Shown here: positions 8,181-17,533 of the stretch, one piece after another
Layout: every line of letters begins with the position of its first letter
Numbering within the stretch: position 1 is the stretch's first letter
Assembly: GCA_013390375.1 (NCBI GenBank)
Contig: JACATA010000012.1
Location: 1-32,818, forward strand
Direction: 5' to 3'
Length of the DNA: 32,818 nt
From: Marine Group I thaumarchaeote
GTDB lineage: Archaea > Thermoproteota > Nitrososphaeria > Nitrososphaerales > Nitrosopumilaceae
Program-made: the position numbers and the translations under genes
The notes under the pieces: generated by a model
What the model was told of the DNA's origin: nothing
Databases searched by the model: none
Seen by the model: the letters and a program-made list of their open reading frames with translations, nothing else

Positions 8181-9473
8181 ATGCAAAAATATGATATTGC
8201 AATTATTGGTGCAGGAGTATTAGGAACTACAATTTCATATTGGCTTTCTACATTATATGATCTAAAGATTTGTGTAATTGAAAAAGAACCTGATGTTGCG
8301 TTACATTCCAGTACTCGTAACAGTGGCGTAATTCATTATCCGTTTTACTTGGATTCTAAAAAAAAGAAGAATTTTGCAAAAGCCGCATTTCTTTCTCATG
8401 ATATGTGGAAAGTATTGGCTAATGAAAACAATATTCCTTGGGTTCAGGGCGGGACAATTGAAATTGCGTTAGATGAGGAACAACACAAAACTCTTGAAAA
8501 ATATATGGTTTTGGGAAAAGAAAACGGATTAACTGAAGAAGATATTTCAATTCTTGATTCCAACGAACTTAAAAAAAAGGAACCAAACTTGACCTGTCAC
8601 TCTGGTCTTTATTGTACCAAGGAGGCTTCCACAAACTACGGTATGCTTACAAATGCAATTACAAATCTAGCGAAAAAAAATAAAATAAATTTTTTACTTA
8701 GACATAATGTAAAGTATGTAGAAGAAACATCTAAAGATGTAAACATGATATTTTCAGACAACTCAACACTGACAGCTAATTTTGTTATCAATTGTGCTGG
8801 GGGAAATTCTCTTGATATTGCTAAAAAATTTAGATTGTTAAAAGGTTATTCAGATCTTCATTTTCGTGGTGAATATTGGGTAGCCAATTCAGACATTGCA
8901 GATCTAGTTAAAACAAATATCTATACTGTACCACGCTATCCAGAATTTCCATTTTTAGATCCACATTGGATTAAAAGAGCCAACGGCGAAACTGAAATTG
9001 GTCCAAACGCAGTTCCGGTTGATTCTCCAGAGGCATATGACAGCTTTATCACAGATATACCTACCACACTTTCAAAAATCATGGACATTGTTACCGGTAG
9101 TGCAAAGAAGCTTCTTCTAAATACAGACTTTATTTCACTGGTATCTAAGGAATTTCTTAGTTCAATTTCTAAATCAGCCATGGTTGAAAGGGTGAAAAAA
9201 TTTATTCCTGCCGTCAAACCAGAAAACTTTCCAAAACGCGGAACATCAGGAATTAGAACACCAGTAATTTCACCTGATGGAGATTTTGTATCCGAAATGA
9301 TTGAAACTGAAGGTAAAAATTCTTTTCATATAGTAAATTATAATACTCCTGGCGCAACTGGGGCTCCAGCTTACTCTGCTTTTGTTGTGAAAAAATTACA
9401 AGAAAAGGGAATCTTGGCACAGCCAAAAAATCAAAAAGACTCAATTTGGAATTTCAATAAAATTTTTGGATAA
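8181..9473 (+). CDS. LhgO-like FAD-dependent oxidase (L-2-hydroxyglutarate type)
   Basis: The 430-residue protein is a DAO-fold flavoprotein: the N-terminal dinucleotide motif is IGAGVLGT, then VIEKEPDVALHSSTRNSGVIH as in L-2-hydroxyglutarate oxidase, then HFRGEYW and EIGPNAV, which are typical of that family. It probably oxidises a 2-hydroxy acid to a 2-oxo acid; the substrate is inferred. An upstream GTG (8166) would add five residues, but a TATA-like CTTTACATAA lies 27 nt before ATG 8181, and ATG gives a standard N-terminus. It is transcribed away from the tRNA just upstream. Confidence 0.85.
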   Translation: MQKYDIAIIGAGVLGTTISYWLSTLYDLKICVIEKEPDVALHSSTRNSGVIHYPFYLDSKKKKNFAKAAFLSHDMWKVLANENNIPWVQGGTIEIALDEEQHKTLEKYMVLGKENGLTEEDISILDSNELKKKEPNLTCHSGLYCTKEASTNYGMLTNAITNLAKKNKINFLLRHNVKYVEETSKDVNMIFSDNSTLTANFVINCAGGNSLDIAKKFRLLKGYSDLHFRGEYWVANSDIADLVKTNIYTVPRYPEFPFLDPHWIKRANGETEIGPNAVPVDSPEAYDSFITDIPTTLSKIMDIVTGSAKKLLLNTDFISLVSKEFLSSISKSAMVERVKKFIPAVKPENFPKRGTSGIRTPVISPDGDFVSEMIETEGKNSFHIVNYNTPGATGAPAYSAFVVKKLQEKGILAQPKNQKDSIWNFNKIFG

Positions 9474-9502
9474 GCTTAATATCCATTTCAATTACAATTT
9501 TT

Positions 9503-9766
9503 TTGTTGTTACCTAACAAGTGCTCCATTAGAGAAGTGAACAAAGACTGTGTTAACCCGCCAAAATACGTAATCACAGTAGTATCTAACAATGATGAATT
9601 TATGCTTGGAATTACATGTGAAAAACACAAGACATCTGTTTCGTCAAAAATTGGATCACTTCAAAACGATGGAAAAATACCAAAAGGTAGAATCAAATTT
9701 GAAAACCTCAAATCTGTACAAACTGATTGTATTCGTGGAGATCCCGATGATTTAATTCAGTTATGA
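9503..9766 (+). CDS. Small hypothetical protein with Cys/His residues
   Basis: The 87-residue product has C7, C16, C39 and H42 (CEKH), which could bind a metal, plus C76. I do not recognise the family. The start must be TTG (9503 or 9506): no ATG lies upstream in frame, and a TATA-like CTTAATATC about 26 nt upstream fits a leaderless transcript. It follows the LhgO-like gene by 29 bp. Codon use and composition resemble neighbours, so it is probably real. Confidence 0.65.
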   Translation: MLLPNKCSIREVNKDCVNPPKYVITVVSNNDEFMLGITCEKHKTSVSSKIGSLQNDGKIPKGRIKFENLKSVQTDCIRGDPDDLIQL

Positions 9767-9781
9767 ACGCCCACTTAAACC

Positions 9782-9791
9782 ATTTATAATA
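9782..9791 (+). promoter_or_regulatory. TATA box of the eight-cysteine mini-protein
   Basis: ATTTATAATA is centred 25 nt before ATG 9811, the spacing seen for other genes here, and predicts a leaderless transcript. Its presence supports the small downstream gene as real. Confidence 0.55.
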
Positions 9792-9810
9792 TCTTAACAA
9801 TAAAAAATCA

Positions 9811-9969
9811 ATGAGTTCTGATAATACCAACGAAGAATTCACTATTTGTGATGATTGTAAAAACCCAATAGAAAATTGTACCTGTGTTTGCCCGTTCTGT
9901 GGAGAACGCGATAAATGCGAATGTGCACTAAAACTTTCTACTGATGATAGCGCAGCTACTGGCGGTTAA
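9811..9969 (+). CDS. 52-residue cysteine-rich protein
   Basis: The ORF MSSDNTNEEFTI... ends at TAA 9967-9969. It contains eight cysteines at residues 13, 16, 23, 25, 27, 30, 36 and 38, in the order CxxC, CxCxCxxC, CxC, with acidic ends. Such density in 26 residues suggests one or two zinc sites or a metallothionein-like metal cluster; the CPFCG piece resembles a zinc-ribbon knuckle. A TATA box at 9782-9791 fits its start. I do not know the family. It has its own promoter and lies 41 bp after the 87-residue gene. Confidence 0.7.
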   Translation: MSSDNTNEEFTICDDCKNPIENCTCVCPFCGERDKCECALKLSTDDSAATGG

Positions 9970-10027
9970 TTATGCTACAGCCAGTATTAGTATTACATTT
10001 TTAAGATTCAGAGTTTTATGAAAATTA

Positions 10028-10282
10028 ATGGTTGAAGTAATATATCAAGATCTAAGCAACAAAGATTCTCGGAATTACTACATTGGCATACCAAGGAACT
10101 GGAAATACGGAAAAGATGATGACGTGACAGTTATTGTGTCAGATGTTTGTGTTGTTATCCCTCAAACTATTGCGGGAGCAACGGGAGAATTGAAAGTTTT
10201 AAGGACTCTTGAAGCAATGTTGGATGCAAATGTAATCAATACAGGAGATATTCAAAAGGCAATAGAGCACGTACTTCTATAA
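10028..10282 (+). CDS. Hypothetical 84-residue protein
   Basis: The product starts MVEVIYQDLSNKDSRNYYIGIPRNWKYG and ends in a helical segment (VLRTLEAMLDANVINTGDIQKAI). It looks like a small soluble alpha/beta protein without membrane segments or clear motifs. A TATA-like CATTTTTAAG is centred 27 nt before ATG 10028, supporting the start. It precedes the oxidoreductase genes by 80 bp, but those have their own promoter. Function unknown. Confidence 0.68.
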   Translation: MVEVIYQDLSNKDSRNYYIGIPRNWKYGKDDDVTVIVSDVCVVIPQTIAGATGELKVLRTLEAMLDANVINTGDIQKAIEHVLL

Positions 10283-10330
10283 ATCAACATAAATCCGATT
10301 TATTCTGTATGCTGTTCACATGAACATATC

Positions 10331-10341
10331 ATTTTTAATAT
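10331..10341 (+). promoter_or_regulatory. TATA box of the 2-oxoacid:ferredoxin oxidoreductase operon
   Basis: ATTTTTAATAT is centred about 26 nt before ATG 10363, predicting a leaderless transcript. It lies in the 80-nt gap before the alpha subunit gene. Confidence 0.5.
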
Positions 10342-10362
10342 TCAATAAAGGAAGCATTTGTT

Positions 10363-12270
10363 ATGGCTTTTGACTATAGTTGGTTAATCGGAGGACCACA
10401 AGGAAGTGGTGTTGATACAGCAGCAAACATATTTTCACGAGTTGGCGCAAAACTAGGCTATCACGTTTTTGGAAAAAGGGAATACCACTCTAACATCAAA
10501 GGCCTGCACAGCTATTTCGTGGTGAGACTTTCAGATAAGAAAATTCGTTCAAACATAAACGGTGCAAACATTATGGTAGCTTATGACGCTGAAACTTTGG
10601 TTAGGCATGGTTTAGAAATAATCAAAGACGGTGCAATAATTTATGATGCCTCCATAGTTAATACAACAGTTGATCAAATTCCAACTCTTGAAGCGAGCCA
10701 TAAGGCACGATTATTGAAATTTTTTAATTCTAAAAATATGGAGCCGAATGTTTCAAGCATACTTGATTTGGCAAAGGAGAATGGTGTTAAGGTTTATCCA
10801 ATCTCATTTAGGGATATATTATCAAATATTGCAAACGAATTGAACAGCCCTGAACTTTCACGTATGGTACGTTTGTTTAACGTACTGGGAGTCTCATTTT
10901 CACTTGGAATTTTGAAAGCCCCAATAGAACCACTGTTGGAGGCTATCGAAGATACTTTTTCAAAAAAACCTTCTATTGTTGACTTGAATAAGAAAGCAGC
11001 AAACTTTTCTTACAATTATGCGTCAGCAAAATTTTCTGATTTTAATAGTTCAATTAGTAAAATAGACAAGGAATCAAACACACTTTTAGTTCAGGGTCAT
11101 CAGGGTTCAGCTCTTGGAAAGATAGTATGTGGATGTAGGTTTCAATCATACTATCCAATTACGCCTGCATCAGACGAAAGTGAATTTTTGGAAACCCATG
11201 AAATTTTACAAGTAAAAGAGGATAGACCGGGTTCTACCACTATAGTGCAAACAGAGGACGAAATTTCGGCGATAGGAATGGCGGTTGGTGCATCATTAAC
11301 AGGTGTACGCTCGGCAACGTCAACTTCAGGACCAGGATTCTCTTTAATGGCAGAGACACTTGGTTGGGCTGGAATAAACGAAACGCCAGTAGTTATTACA
11401 CTATTTCAACGGAGTGGACCTTCAACTGGATTACCAACAAGACAAGGTCAGGATGATTTACTTTTTGCAATTAATGCAGGACACGGAGAATTCCCAAGAA
11501 TAGTTTATGCATCAGGTGATGTTGAAGACAGTTTTTACGATACGTGCAAATGTTTCAATTTTGCTGATATTTTTCAGGTTCCTGTTATTCACATACTTGA
11601 TAAATTCATTGCTAGTTCGGTTGTTACATGTAAGCGATTTGAGCCAGATTTAATCTCTATTGATCGTGGAAAATTACTTGAAAAAATAGATGGTGATTAC
11701 AAACGTTTTGCTCATTCACCTGATGGTATTTCTCCAAGATCAAAGCTTGGTCTTGAAAATGGTGTTTTCTGGAATACTGGTGATGAGAGTGACGAATACG
11801 GTCATATCTCTGAGGATCCAGTGAATAGAATTCAGATGATGGACAAAAGACAAACAAAAGTTGAGCAAATGCTGTCTTTAATTCCTAAGGACGATCAGGC
11901 TGTAGCATATGGCAAGTTAGACATTTGTATAGTCAGTTGGGGCTCTCCAAAAGGACCAATCTTAGACGCAATTGAAATGCATAGGAACGAAGGACACGAA
12001 ATTGGTTTTATTGATATCAAACTATTACATCCATTCCCTACAAACTATATCAAATCAATGCTAAAAGATTCTTCAATTATAATTGATATTGAAGCAAATA
12101 TGACTGGCCAACTTGCTTCATTGATAAGAGAAAATTTGCTAAGAGATCCAGACTATTATGTTTTAAAATATACAGGAAGACCTATGACATGTATAGAAAT
12201 TTTTGATTCTTTGAAAAAAATACTAGAAAAGAAATCTGAAAAAAAGCAGGTGTTAACATATGGCGATTAA
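10363..12270 (+). CDS. 2-oxoacid:ferredoxin oxidoreductase, fused gamma-alpha subunit
   Basis: This subunit takes part in CoA-dependent oxidative decarboxylation of 2-oxoacids with ferredoxin as acceptor. The 635 residues hold an N-terminal gamma domain (~5-200, [25 protein letters not shown]) fused to an alpha domain (~245-625). The YPITPASD motif at 264-271 matches the Sulfolobus-type two-subunit enzymes that accept 2-oxoglutarate and pyruvate. Substrate preference cannot be read from the sequence alone. It overlaps the beta-subunit gene by 11 nt, so the two are co-translated. Confidence 0.92.
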   Translation: MAFDYSWLIGGPQGSGVDTAANIFSRVGAKLGYHVFGKREYHSNIKGLHSYFVVRLSDKKIRSNINGANIMVAYDAETLVRHGLEIIKDGAIIYDASIVNTTVDQIPTLEASHKARLLKFFNSKNMEPNVSSILDLAKENGVKVYPISFRDILSNIANELNSPELSRMVRLFNVLGVSFSLGILKAPIEPLLEAIEDTFSKKPSIVDLNKKAANFSYNYASAKFSDFNSSISKIDKESNTLLVQGHQGSALGKIVCGCRFQSYYPITPASDESEFLETHEILQVKEDRPGSTTIVQTEDEISAIGMAVGASLTGVRSATSTSGPGFSLMAETLGWAGINETPVVITLFQRSGPSTGLPTRQGQDDLLFAINAGHGEFPRIVYASGDVEDSFYDTCKCFNFADIFQVPVIHILDKFIASSVVTCKRFEPDLISIDRGKLLEKIDGDYKRFAHSPDGISPRSKLGLENGVFWNTGDESDEYGHISEDPVNRIQMMDKRQTKVEQMLSLIPKDDQAVAYGKLDICIVSWGSPKGPILDAIEMHRNEGHEIGFIDIKLLHPFPTNYIKSMLKDSSIIIDIEANMTGQLASLIRENLLRDPDYYVLKYTGRPMTCIEIFDSLKKILEKKSEKKQVLTYGD

Positions 12271-13225
12271 ACTAGGTGATTACAAAACTCAGGTACATAA
12301 CGATTGGTGCCCAGGCTGTGGAGATTTTGGAATAGTTAATGCAATACAAATGTCATTAACAGAAATGCAAATACCTAGACACAAGGCGGCCATTTTCTCT
12401 GGAATTGGCTGTTCAGGTAAAACATCTCATTTTATCAACGTATATGGAATTCACACTCTTCATGGTAGAGTTTTAACATTTGCTCAGGGTGCAAAAATAG
12501 CAAATCCTGAAATGACAATAATTGCTGCCGGTGGAGACGGTGACGGTTTGGGAATTGGAGCCGGTCATTTTGTTGCAGCGGGGAGGCGAAATGTCAATAT
12601 GACATACATCATATTTGATAATGCTGTATATGGATTAACAAAAGGTCAAGCTTCACCAACTCTAAAGTTAGGCGAACAGACTAAATCATTACCAAACCCT
12701 AATCCAAATTACAATGTAAATCCTATAGCCCTAGCAATTTCTAGCGGTTTTACATTTGTTGCTAGAAGTTATTCATATGATGTTAGGCAATTAAAAGATC
12801 TTATTACGGCTGCAATAAAACACCAAGGTCTCTCATTTATTGACGTTTTACAACCATGTCCTACGTATAATGACCTTTACACCAGAGACTGGTTTGCAGG
12901 TATTGATCAAGTTAATGAAGAAACAAAGAAACCAACACCTAGAATTTACAACCTAGCAGAAACTGATTATGACCCAGTAGTACATTATAGCACTAATGAT
13001 GAGCTCAATGAAAAACTAAGCCAAGCATTAGTAAAATCACTTGAATGGGGTGATAAAATTCCCACAGGAATATTCTACAAGAACGAATTAATCACACCAT
13101 ACACAAAAAGAATAACAGACAAAATACCTAACTATCTTGAAAACCCTGCAGCAAAACAGAAGATTTCGAAGAACGGAAAACCAACTACAGATATTTCAAA
13201 ACTTCTTGATTCTTTAAGAGTGTAA
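12260..13225 (+). CDS. 2-oxoacid:ferredoxin oxidoreductase, beta subunit
   Basis: This is the thiamine pyrophosphate and [4Fe-4S]-binding subunit. The 321 residues begin with WCPGCGDFG (16-24), followed by C51 in SGIGCSGK. The TPP motif is GDGDGLGIG (92-100) with [11 protein letters not shown] (120-130), and a further Cys is in QPCPTYND, so the four cluster ligands can be proposed. ATG 12260 lies inside the end of the alpha gene. The conserved beta-subunit length and order agree. The ferredoxin encoded at 26132 is a plausible partner (inference). Confidence 0.93.
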   Translation: MAIKLGDYKTQVHNDWCPGCGDFGIVNAIQMSLTEMQIPRHKAAIFSGIGCSGKTSHFINVYGIHTLHGRVLTFAQGAKIANPEMTIIAAGGDGDGLGIGAGHFVAAGRRNVNMTYIIFDNAVYGLTKGQASPTLKLGEQTKSLPNPNPNYNVNPIALAISSGFTFVARSYSYDVRQLKDLITAAIKHQGLSFIDVLQPCPTYNDLYTRDWFAGIDQVNEETKKPTPRIYNLAETDYDPVVHYSTNDELNEKLSQALVKSLEWGDKIPTGIFYKNELITPYTKRITDKIPNYLENPAAKQKISKNGKPTTDISKLLDSLRV

Positions 13226-13289
13226 TATACTGTAATTATATAAATGCCATATGAGTTATTAGCAAGAAATTCTAACTGTTACGTTATCT

Positions 13290-13724
13290 TTGAACATAAC
13301 CGATGTTAACATAATTTTTCGTAAAGCAATCATTAAAGGTTTTTTTGAAGATGAACTTCTGAATCTTGATTTTAAAAAATCAACCATAAAGCATCCTACA
13401 ATTAATGGCGAAGGCTTGATGCAATCTCGCCTGCTTCATATTTTTTTTGATATTGAAACTGGCGCAGATTATCCTGATGGCGACGAGTGGTTTATCGCCG
13501 ATTTTTTATTCCCTTATGATATGAAAATACCTGATGAAATTAAAGGACCAGACTATTTTATAACTATCTCTACTGCAGATAACAAAAACTTTTGGCATCA
13601 TCGTGAGATGATAAGATACAAGTATGGTAAGACAAAAAAGCTTACTGAAGCATTAGAATTTTTAGAGACAAAATACAAAGAACTTCATTCAATGGTAGAA
13701 CCATTAGAGAAAGATATCAAGTAA
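13290..13724 (+). CDS. Hypothetical 144-residue protein
   Basis: The product contains acidic beta-rich text (GADYPDGDEWFIADFLFPYD) and a helical C-terminus (KKLTEALEFLETKYKELHSMVEPLEK). I recognise no family. There is no ATG in frame; TTG 13290 is the first usual start after an in-frame TAG at 13260-13262. A TATA-like stretch lies about 50 nt upstream and a weaker one about 32 nt upstream, so the start is unsure. It converges with the next minus-strand gene, with 7 bp between stops. Confidence 0.65.
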   Translation: MNITDVNIIFRKAIIKGFFEDELLNLDFKKSTIKHPTINGEGLMQSRLLHIFFDIETGADYPDGDEWFIADFLFPYDMKIPDEIKGPDYFITISTADNKNFWHHREMIRYKYGKTKKLTEALEFLETKYKELHSMVEPLEKDIK

Positions 13725-13731
13725 CAACCTT

Positions 13732-14253
13732 TCATCCTTTTTTGGTAAGACTAATTTTTTTTTGTCCTACCAAAACTGAATTCAATCTCCATCTACCAGA
13801 CTCTATATCATATTTGTATACGGCCTCAGATAGATCATTCGGAATATTGTTATCATTGAGATGGTACGGAAGCAATTCTACTACGGAATCAATTTTTTCT
13901 ATTGCACTATTAAAATTATGATTCTCACTCAAATCAGTTACAAATCGAACATCTGGGTCACCTGTAAAGAGAATTTCAACTATGATAGCATTTCCCTTGC
14001 CACGCCGTCTCTTCATTTCTTTGATAATATGCTTTACCTTCTCCCATTCCCGAAATTCAAACCATTTGAAAAATTCTTCACTAAATGGTAGTGATATGAT
14101 AATAGTTAATGCACTCACAAAATTTAGTTCAGTTTGTTCAGTTTCCTCTTGAATAACCTCAAATTTTTCATTGAACAAGTTATAGATCACCTCAATTTCC
14201 CATGGTGAAATTCCATAGTATCTTAAACAAACAGTTAACGGTTTTTCATCCAT
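13732..14253 (-). CDS. Hypothetical 173-residue soluble protein
   Basis: The product is a soluble protein without membrane segments. It contains an amphipathic basic stretch (WEKVKHIIKEMKRRRGKGNA, residues ~70-89) between beta-like segments and an acidic C-terminal half. I recognise no family. ATG 14253 has TATA-like sequence 27-33 nt upstream on the minus strand. It converges with the 13290 gene and follows the tail-anchored gene in the same direction with a 58-nt gap. Function unknown. Confidence 0.7.
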   Translation of the reverse strand: MDEKPLTVCLRYYGISPWEIEVIYNLFNEKFEVIQEETEQTELNFVSALTIIISLPFSEEFFKWFEFREWEKVKHIIKEMKRRRGKGNAIIVEILFTGDPDVRFVTDLSENHNFNSAIEKIDSVVELLPYHLNDNNIPNDLSEAVYKYDIESGRWRLNSVLVGQKKISLTKKG

Positions 14254-14311
14254 TAATTTCTAAACTAGAAATTTGTAATTAAAGGTTAAAAGTAGATGAA
14301 AAATTTCTAAT

Positions 14312-14869
14312 TTAAAAAACCGTATCCAGATATTTCCAAAGATACATCAATGCTACTGTACCTATAACAAACAGCATGGGTTTCCATGCAAATACTGGTA
14401 TATTTGGAGTAACCAATTTGATTTTATAATTGTCAAATACAGTATGGACATATTTTTTGATTCTATTATTCCAAACTCTGTAATCAATTTCATATTTTTT
14501 TAGCATGTTTTCTATTTCGTATATCACTGGAGTTCTTTGTCCAAACAGATGTTGTAAATAATCTCGAGAAACTTCTACCTCAGCGTGTATAGCCACAAGT
14601 TCTTTTTTCAATTCTACAAGTCTTACATGCAATTCCCATGGCTTTTTGAGTTTTAGGGAAAGACCATTACCAATTTGAAATGGCTGCTTGTGCTCAAATT
14701 TTACCTTTGAAAAACCCTCTTGTAAAAACATTTGAAATAATTCACTAGCATTTTTTTTTACTATAATATGAAGCTGTTCAACAGTAGAACGATTTTCTAT
14801 GTTTATCATTCCTTTAAGACCGTCAAGAAAAGAAATTGTTTTTGGGTATTTTGTAATGTACTCTGCCAT
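14312..14869 (-). CDS. Tail-anchored membrane protein of unknown function
   Basis: The 185-residue product has a soluble N-terminal part (1-160) and one hydrophobic segment near the end (164-180, MLFVIGTVALMYLW) followed by five residues, a tail-anchored layout with the bulk in the cytoplasm. The soluble part has Lys/Glu-rich helical stretches (VELKKELVAIHAEVEVSRD). I know no matching family. ATG 14869 lies 28 nt after a TATA-like GCTTTTAAATAT on the minus strand. Such proteins depend on post-translational insertion, which the EMC3-like protein at 5342 could provide (inference). Confidence 0.75.
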   Translation of the reverse strand: MAEYITKYPKTISFLDGLKGMINIENRSTVEQLHIIVKKNASELFQMFLQEGFSKVKFEHKQPFQIGNGLSLKLKKPWELHVRLVELKKELVAIHAEVEVSRDYLQHLFGQRTPVIYEIENMLKKYEIDYRVWNNRIKKYVHTVFDNYKIKLVTPNIPVFAWKPMLFVIGTVALMYLWKYLDTVF

Positions 14870-14936
14870 CGCCTGTTCTCAAAACTACCTATATTTAAAA
14901 GCGGATATAATTCTTAGTTAATTTTTAAATAACATA

Positions 14937-15698
14937 CTATTTTTTCAAACCTCTGAAATAAATACACTCATCATATGGAATTGCAGTTTCTTCAGAACTT
15001 ATCCTTCTGTCCGTCAATTTTGCACCAGATTCCCTAATAATTGCTAATGGTATTAATTCATCTGCTTCTCCCATTTTGTGATTTGCAATTGATGCTAAAT
15101 TGTCCGCAACGGCTTGAAATGTTACTTTCAGTACGTTTCCATCGAGATCCTTGGTTGCTCGTCGATCCAAAACTGGTTCAATTCCAGAACAAGCAATTGC
15201 CACGCCACTAGTACCTATTCTTGCTGGCATAAGTCTACTGTCAACTATTATGATACCAACATGGAGGTTATAATCCAAAAAGAATTTCCTTTTAATTTGC
15301 TCTGCAACTTGATAAGGATCATTAGGATATAAAATCAGTTTACCTTGAGAATTTGATTTGTCAATACCAGCATTGGGTGCCATAATATTATTTGATGATG
15401 TGATAACAAACCCAGAAACACCACCAAAGACAACATCCGACTCACGAATTATCGCCTCGCTTAATTTTTGGTTAATTGAAAATTTTTTGGATAATTCATA
15501 TGCCTTTTCAGACAGTTTAATAGAATTATGATCCAGTATTCTTCCCTGTGAATTAGAAATGTATTTGCTTGAAATGACTAGAATATCACCTTCCTTTAGG
15601 GAAACACTGTTTTTTTTTACAAGTTTTTTAATTTCATTATAAAGATCAAATTTACCCTCTTTTTTTGTTGCCTTTACTGGAAAGACCTCTAGAGACAT
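14937..15698 (-). CDS. cofE: Coenzyme F420-0:L-glutamate ligase
   Basis: It adds glutamate residues to F420-0 in F420 synthesis, using GTP. The 253-residue product contains VISSKYISNSQGR, the PNAGIDKSNSQGK segment and IIVDSRLMPARIGTSGVAI, all typical of CofE. A GTG at 15716 would add six residues. ATG 15698 is preferred because it gives the usual short N-terminus and a TATA-like AATAATAAAAA (15721-15731) lies 28 nt before it on the minus strand. It is divergent from leuC with 72 nt between starts. Confidence 0.92.
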   Translation of the reverse strand: MSLEVFPVKATKKEGKFDLYNEIKKLVKKNSVSLKEGDILVISSKYISNSQGRILDHNSIKLSEKAYELSKKFSINQKLSEAIIRESDVVFGGVSGFVITSSNNIMAPNAGIDKSNSQGKLILYPNDPYQVAEQIKRKFFLDYNLHVGIIIVDSRLMPARIGTSGVAIACSGIEPVLDRRATKDLDGNVLKVTFQAVADNLASIANHKMGEADELIPLAIIRESGAKLTDRRISSEETAIPYDECIYFRGLKK

Positions 15699-15720
15699 GA
15701 CCAATTTTAAACTCACTTCC

Positions 15721-15748
15721 TTTTTATTATTCTGAAAAGGTTTTAATC
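15721..15748. promoter_or_regulatory. Divergent promoter region of cofE and leuC
   Basis: Two back-to-back TATA-like elements lie here: one on the minus strand at 15721-15731 serving cofE (28 nt from ATG 15698), and GGTTTTAATC at 15739-15748 on the plus strand serving leuC (27 nt from ATG 15771). Both predict leaderless transcripts. Confidence 0.5.
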
Positions 15749-15770
15749 TAAAGAAGAAGCGATTTCGAAT

Positions 15771-17042
15771 ATGAATATTACTGAAAAAATTCTAGCTAGA
15801 GCATCTGGTAAAGATATGCTTGAGCCAGGTGATGTGATATTTGCTAACGTTGATAAAATCATGCTACATGATGTGTCAGGGCCGGGAGTAATTAAGACAT
15901 TTGAAAAATTGGAAAAAGATGGAGTTGTCAAAGTAGACAAGCTTTTTGATCCTTCTATGGTATGGGTTGCTGAAGATCACTTTGTTCCCTCAGTGGATAA
16001 AATATCTGCAGAAAATATAGTTCAACTATCAAAGTTTACAAAAAAATTTGGAATAACTAAACATTTCAAGTATGGTCTGGGACAATATGGAATCTGTCAT
16101 ACTTTATCTCATGAGGAAGGATTAGTTTCACCAGGCGAGTTGTATATTGGAGGTGATTCTCATACCAACACAACTGGCGCATTAGGCGCTTTTGCTTGTG
16201 GACTAGGTCACACCGACGTAGCCTATGTATTATTAAATGGAAATCTGTGGTTCAAAGTTCCTGAAACTTTGTATTTCAAAATTAATGGTAAACTTCCAGA
16301 ACATGTAATGGCAAAAGATTTGATCTTGAAAATTATTGGAGATATTACTACTGAAGGTGGAGCGGGTTATGCAATGCAGTTTGGCGGAAATGGAATTTCT
16401 GATATGTCTGTGGAATCACGATTGACGTTAACAAATATGACTACTGAGGCAGGTGCAAAAAATGGAATAATCGAACCAGATCAGAAAGTTTTTGATTATT
16501 TGTCAGAACGAGGTGTGACGGAATATGATGCTGTATATGACGATGACGACGCTCAATATAAAAAAACATACGAATATGATGTGACAGAACTTGAACCATT
16601 AGTTGCAAAACCATTTTCTCCACAAAATGTTTCTGTTGTTCAAGAGACAACCGGCATAGAACTTGACAAGTCCTACATTGGTTCATGTACAGGAGCAAAA
16701 TATGAGGATTTAGAGGCTGTTGCAAAAATTCTCAAAGGCAAAAAGGTTAAAATCCGAACTGAAATTCTTCCAGCAGCAATATCTATTTACAAAAAAGCAA
16801 CTGAGAACGGTTTAATTCAGATTTTCATTGATGCGGGTGCAGTTGTCGGTCCACCTACTTGTGGTGCATGTTGTGGAGCGCATATGGGTGTTTTAGCAAA
16901 AGATGAAGTGTGCGTTAGTACAACAAATCGTAATTTTCCTGGTCGTATGGGGCATGTTGAGTCAAAAACATATCTTACATCACCACTAGTTGCAGCTGCT
17001 TCAGCAGTAACTGGAAAATTAACTGATCCAAGGGATTTGTAA
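15771..17042 (+). CDS. leuC: 3-isopropylmalate dehydratase, large subunit
   Basis: It isomerises 2- to 3-isopropylmalate in leucine synthesis with LeuD. The 423-residue product is the short archaeal aconitase-family form. [4Fe-4S] ligands are C306 (GSCTGAKYED), C364 and C367 (PPTCGACCGAHMG), and GGDSHTNTTGALGAF (128-141) is the family signature. Homoaconitase is the main alternative; no lysine-pathway gene is adjacent to support it. Its stop overlaps the leuD start by 1 nt (TAATG at 17040-17044). Confidence 0.88.
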   Translation: MNITEKILARASGKDMLEPGDVIFANVDKIMLHDVSGPGVIKTFEKLEKDGVVKVDKLFDPSMVWVAEDHFVPSVDKISAENIVQLSKFTKKFGITKHFKYGLGQYGICHTLSHEEGLVSPGELYIGGDSHTNTTGALGAFACGLGHTDVAYVLLNGNLWFKVPETLYFKINGKLPEHVMAKDLILKIIGDITTEGGAGYAMQFGGNGISDMSVESRLTLTNMTTEAGAKNGIIEPDQKVFDYLSERGVTEYDAVYDDDDAQYKKTYEYDVTELEPLVAKPFSPQNVSVVQETTGIELDKSYIGSCTGAKYEDLEAVAKILKGKKVKIRTEILPAAISIYKKATENGLIQIFIDAGAVVGPPTCGACCGAHMGVLAKDEVCVSTTNRNFPGRMGHVESKTYLTSPLVAAASAVTGKLTDPRDL

Positions 17043-17524
17043 TGAAAGGCAAAGTGATCAAATACGAACAGGATAATATTGACACAGATGTAATTTTACC
17101 CGGGCCATATCTGAAACTACATGAACATGCTGAGCTAGCGGAACATGCAATGGAAGGAATGGATCCTGATTTTCATTCAAAGGTAAAAGAAGCTAATATT
17201 ATTGTCACAGGTAAAAACTTTGGTTGCGGTTCTTCGCGTGAGCACGCTCCAATTGCTCTTAGTGCTAGTGGGATAGAAGCTGTTTTGGCGTTGTCTTTCG
17301 CAAGAATTTTTTACAGAAATTCAGTGGATGGCGCTTATTTACTACCTATCGAAATTGATGAAAAAACATATTCCGCCATTTCAGAAAAAGATGAATTAGA
17401 AATTGACACAAACACGAATGTGATCAAAAATATTACAAAAAATCAGACGTATTCCATGAAACCATTTCCAGATCTCATTGGCAAAATTATAGAAGCTGGT
17501 GGTCTTTTCAAGTACAAACCATAA
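17042..17524 (+). CDS. leuD: 3-isopropylmalate dehydratase, small subunit
   Basis: This is the swivelling domain that completes the IPM isomerase active site. The 160 residues contain DTDVILPGPYLKL (15-27) and GKNFGCGSSREHAP (58-71), the binding signature. The YLKL loop ends in a hydrophobic residue, which fits isopropylmalate better than the YLRT loop of methanogen homoaconitase, though this is only suggestive. It overlaps leuC by 1 nt and converges with uS9 (9 bp between stops). Confidence 0.88.
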   Translation: MKGKVIKYEQDNIDTDVILPGPYLKLHEHAELAEHAMEGMDPDFHSKVKEANIIVTGKNFGCGSSREHAPIALSASGIEAVLALSFARIFYRNSVDGAYLLPIEIDEKTYSAISEKDELEIDTNTNVIKNITKNQTYSMKPFPDLIGKIIEAGGLFKYKP

Positions 17525-17533
17525 ATCTGAATC

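Noticed and set aside
10363-13225. Naming the oxidoreductase specifically as pyruvate or 2-oxoglutarate enzyme
   Set aside because: The two-subunit YPITPASD form is often broad; substrate cannot be read from sequence.
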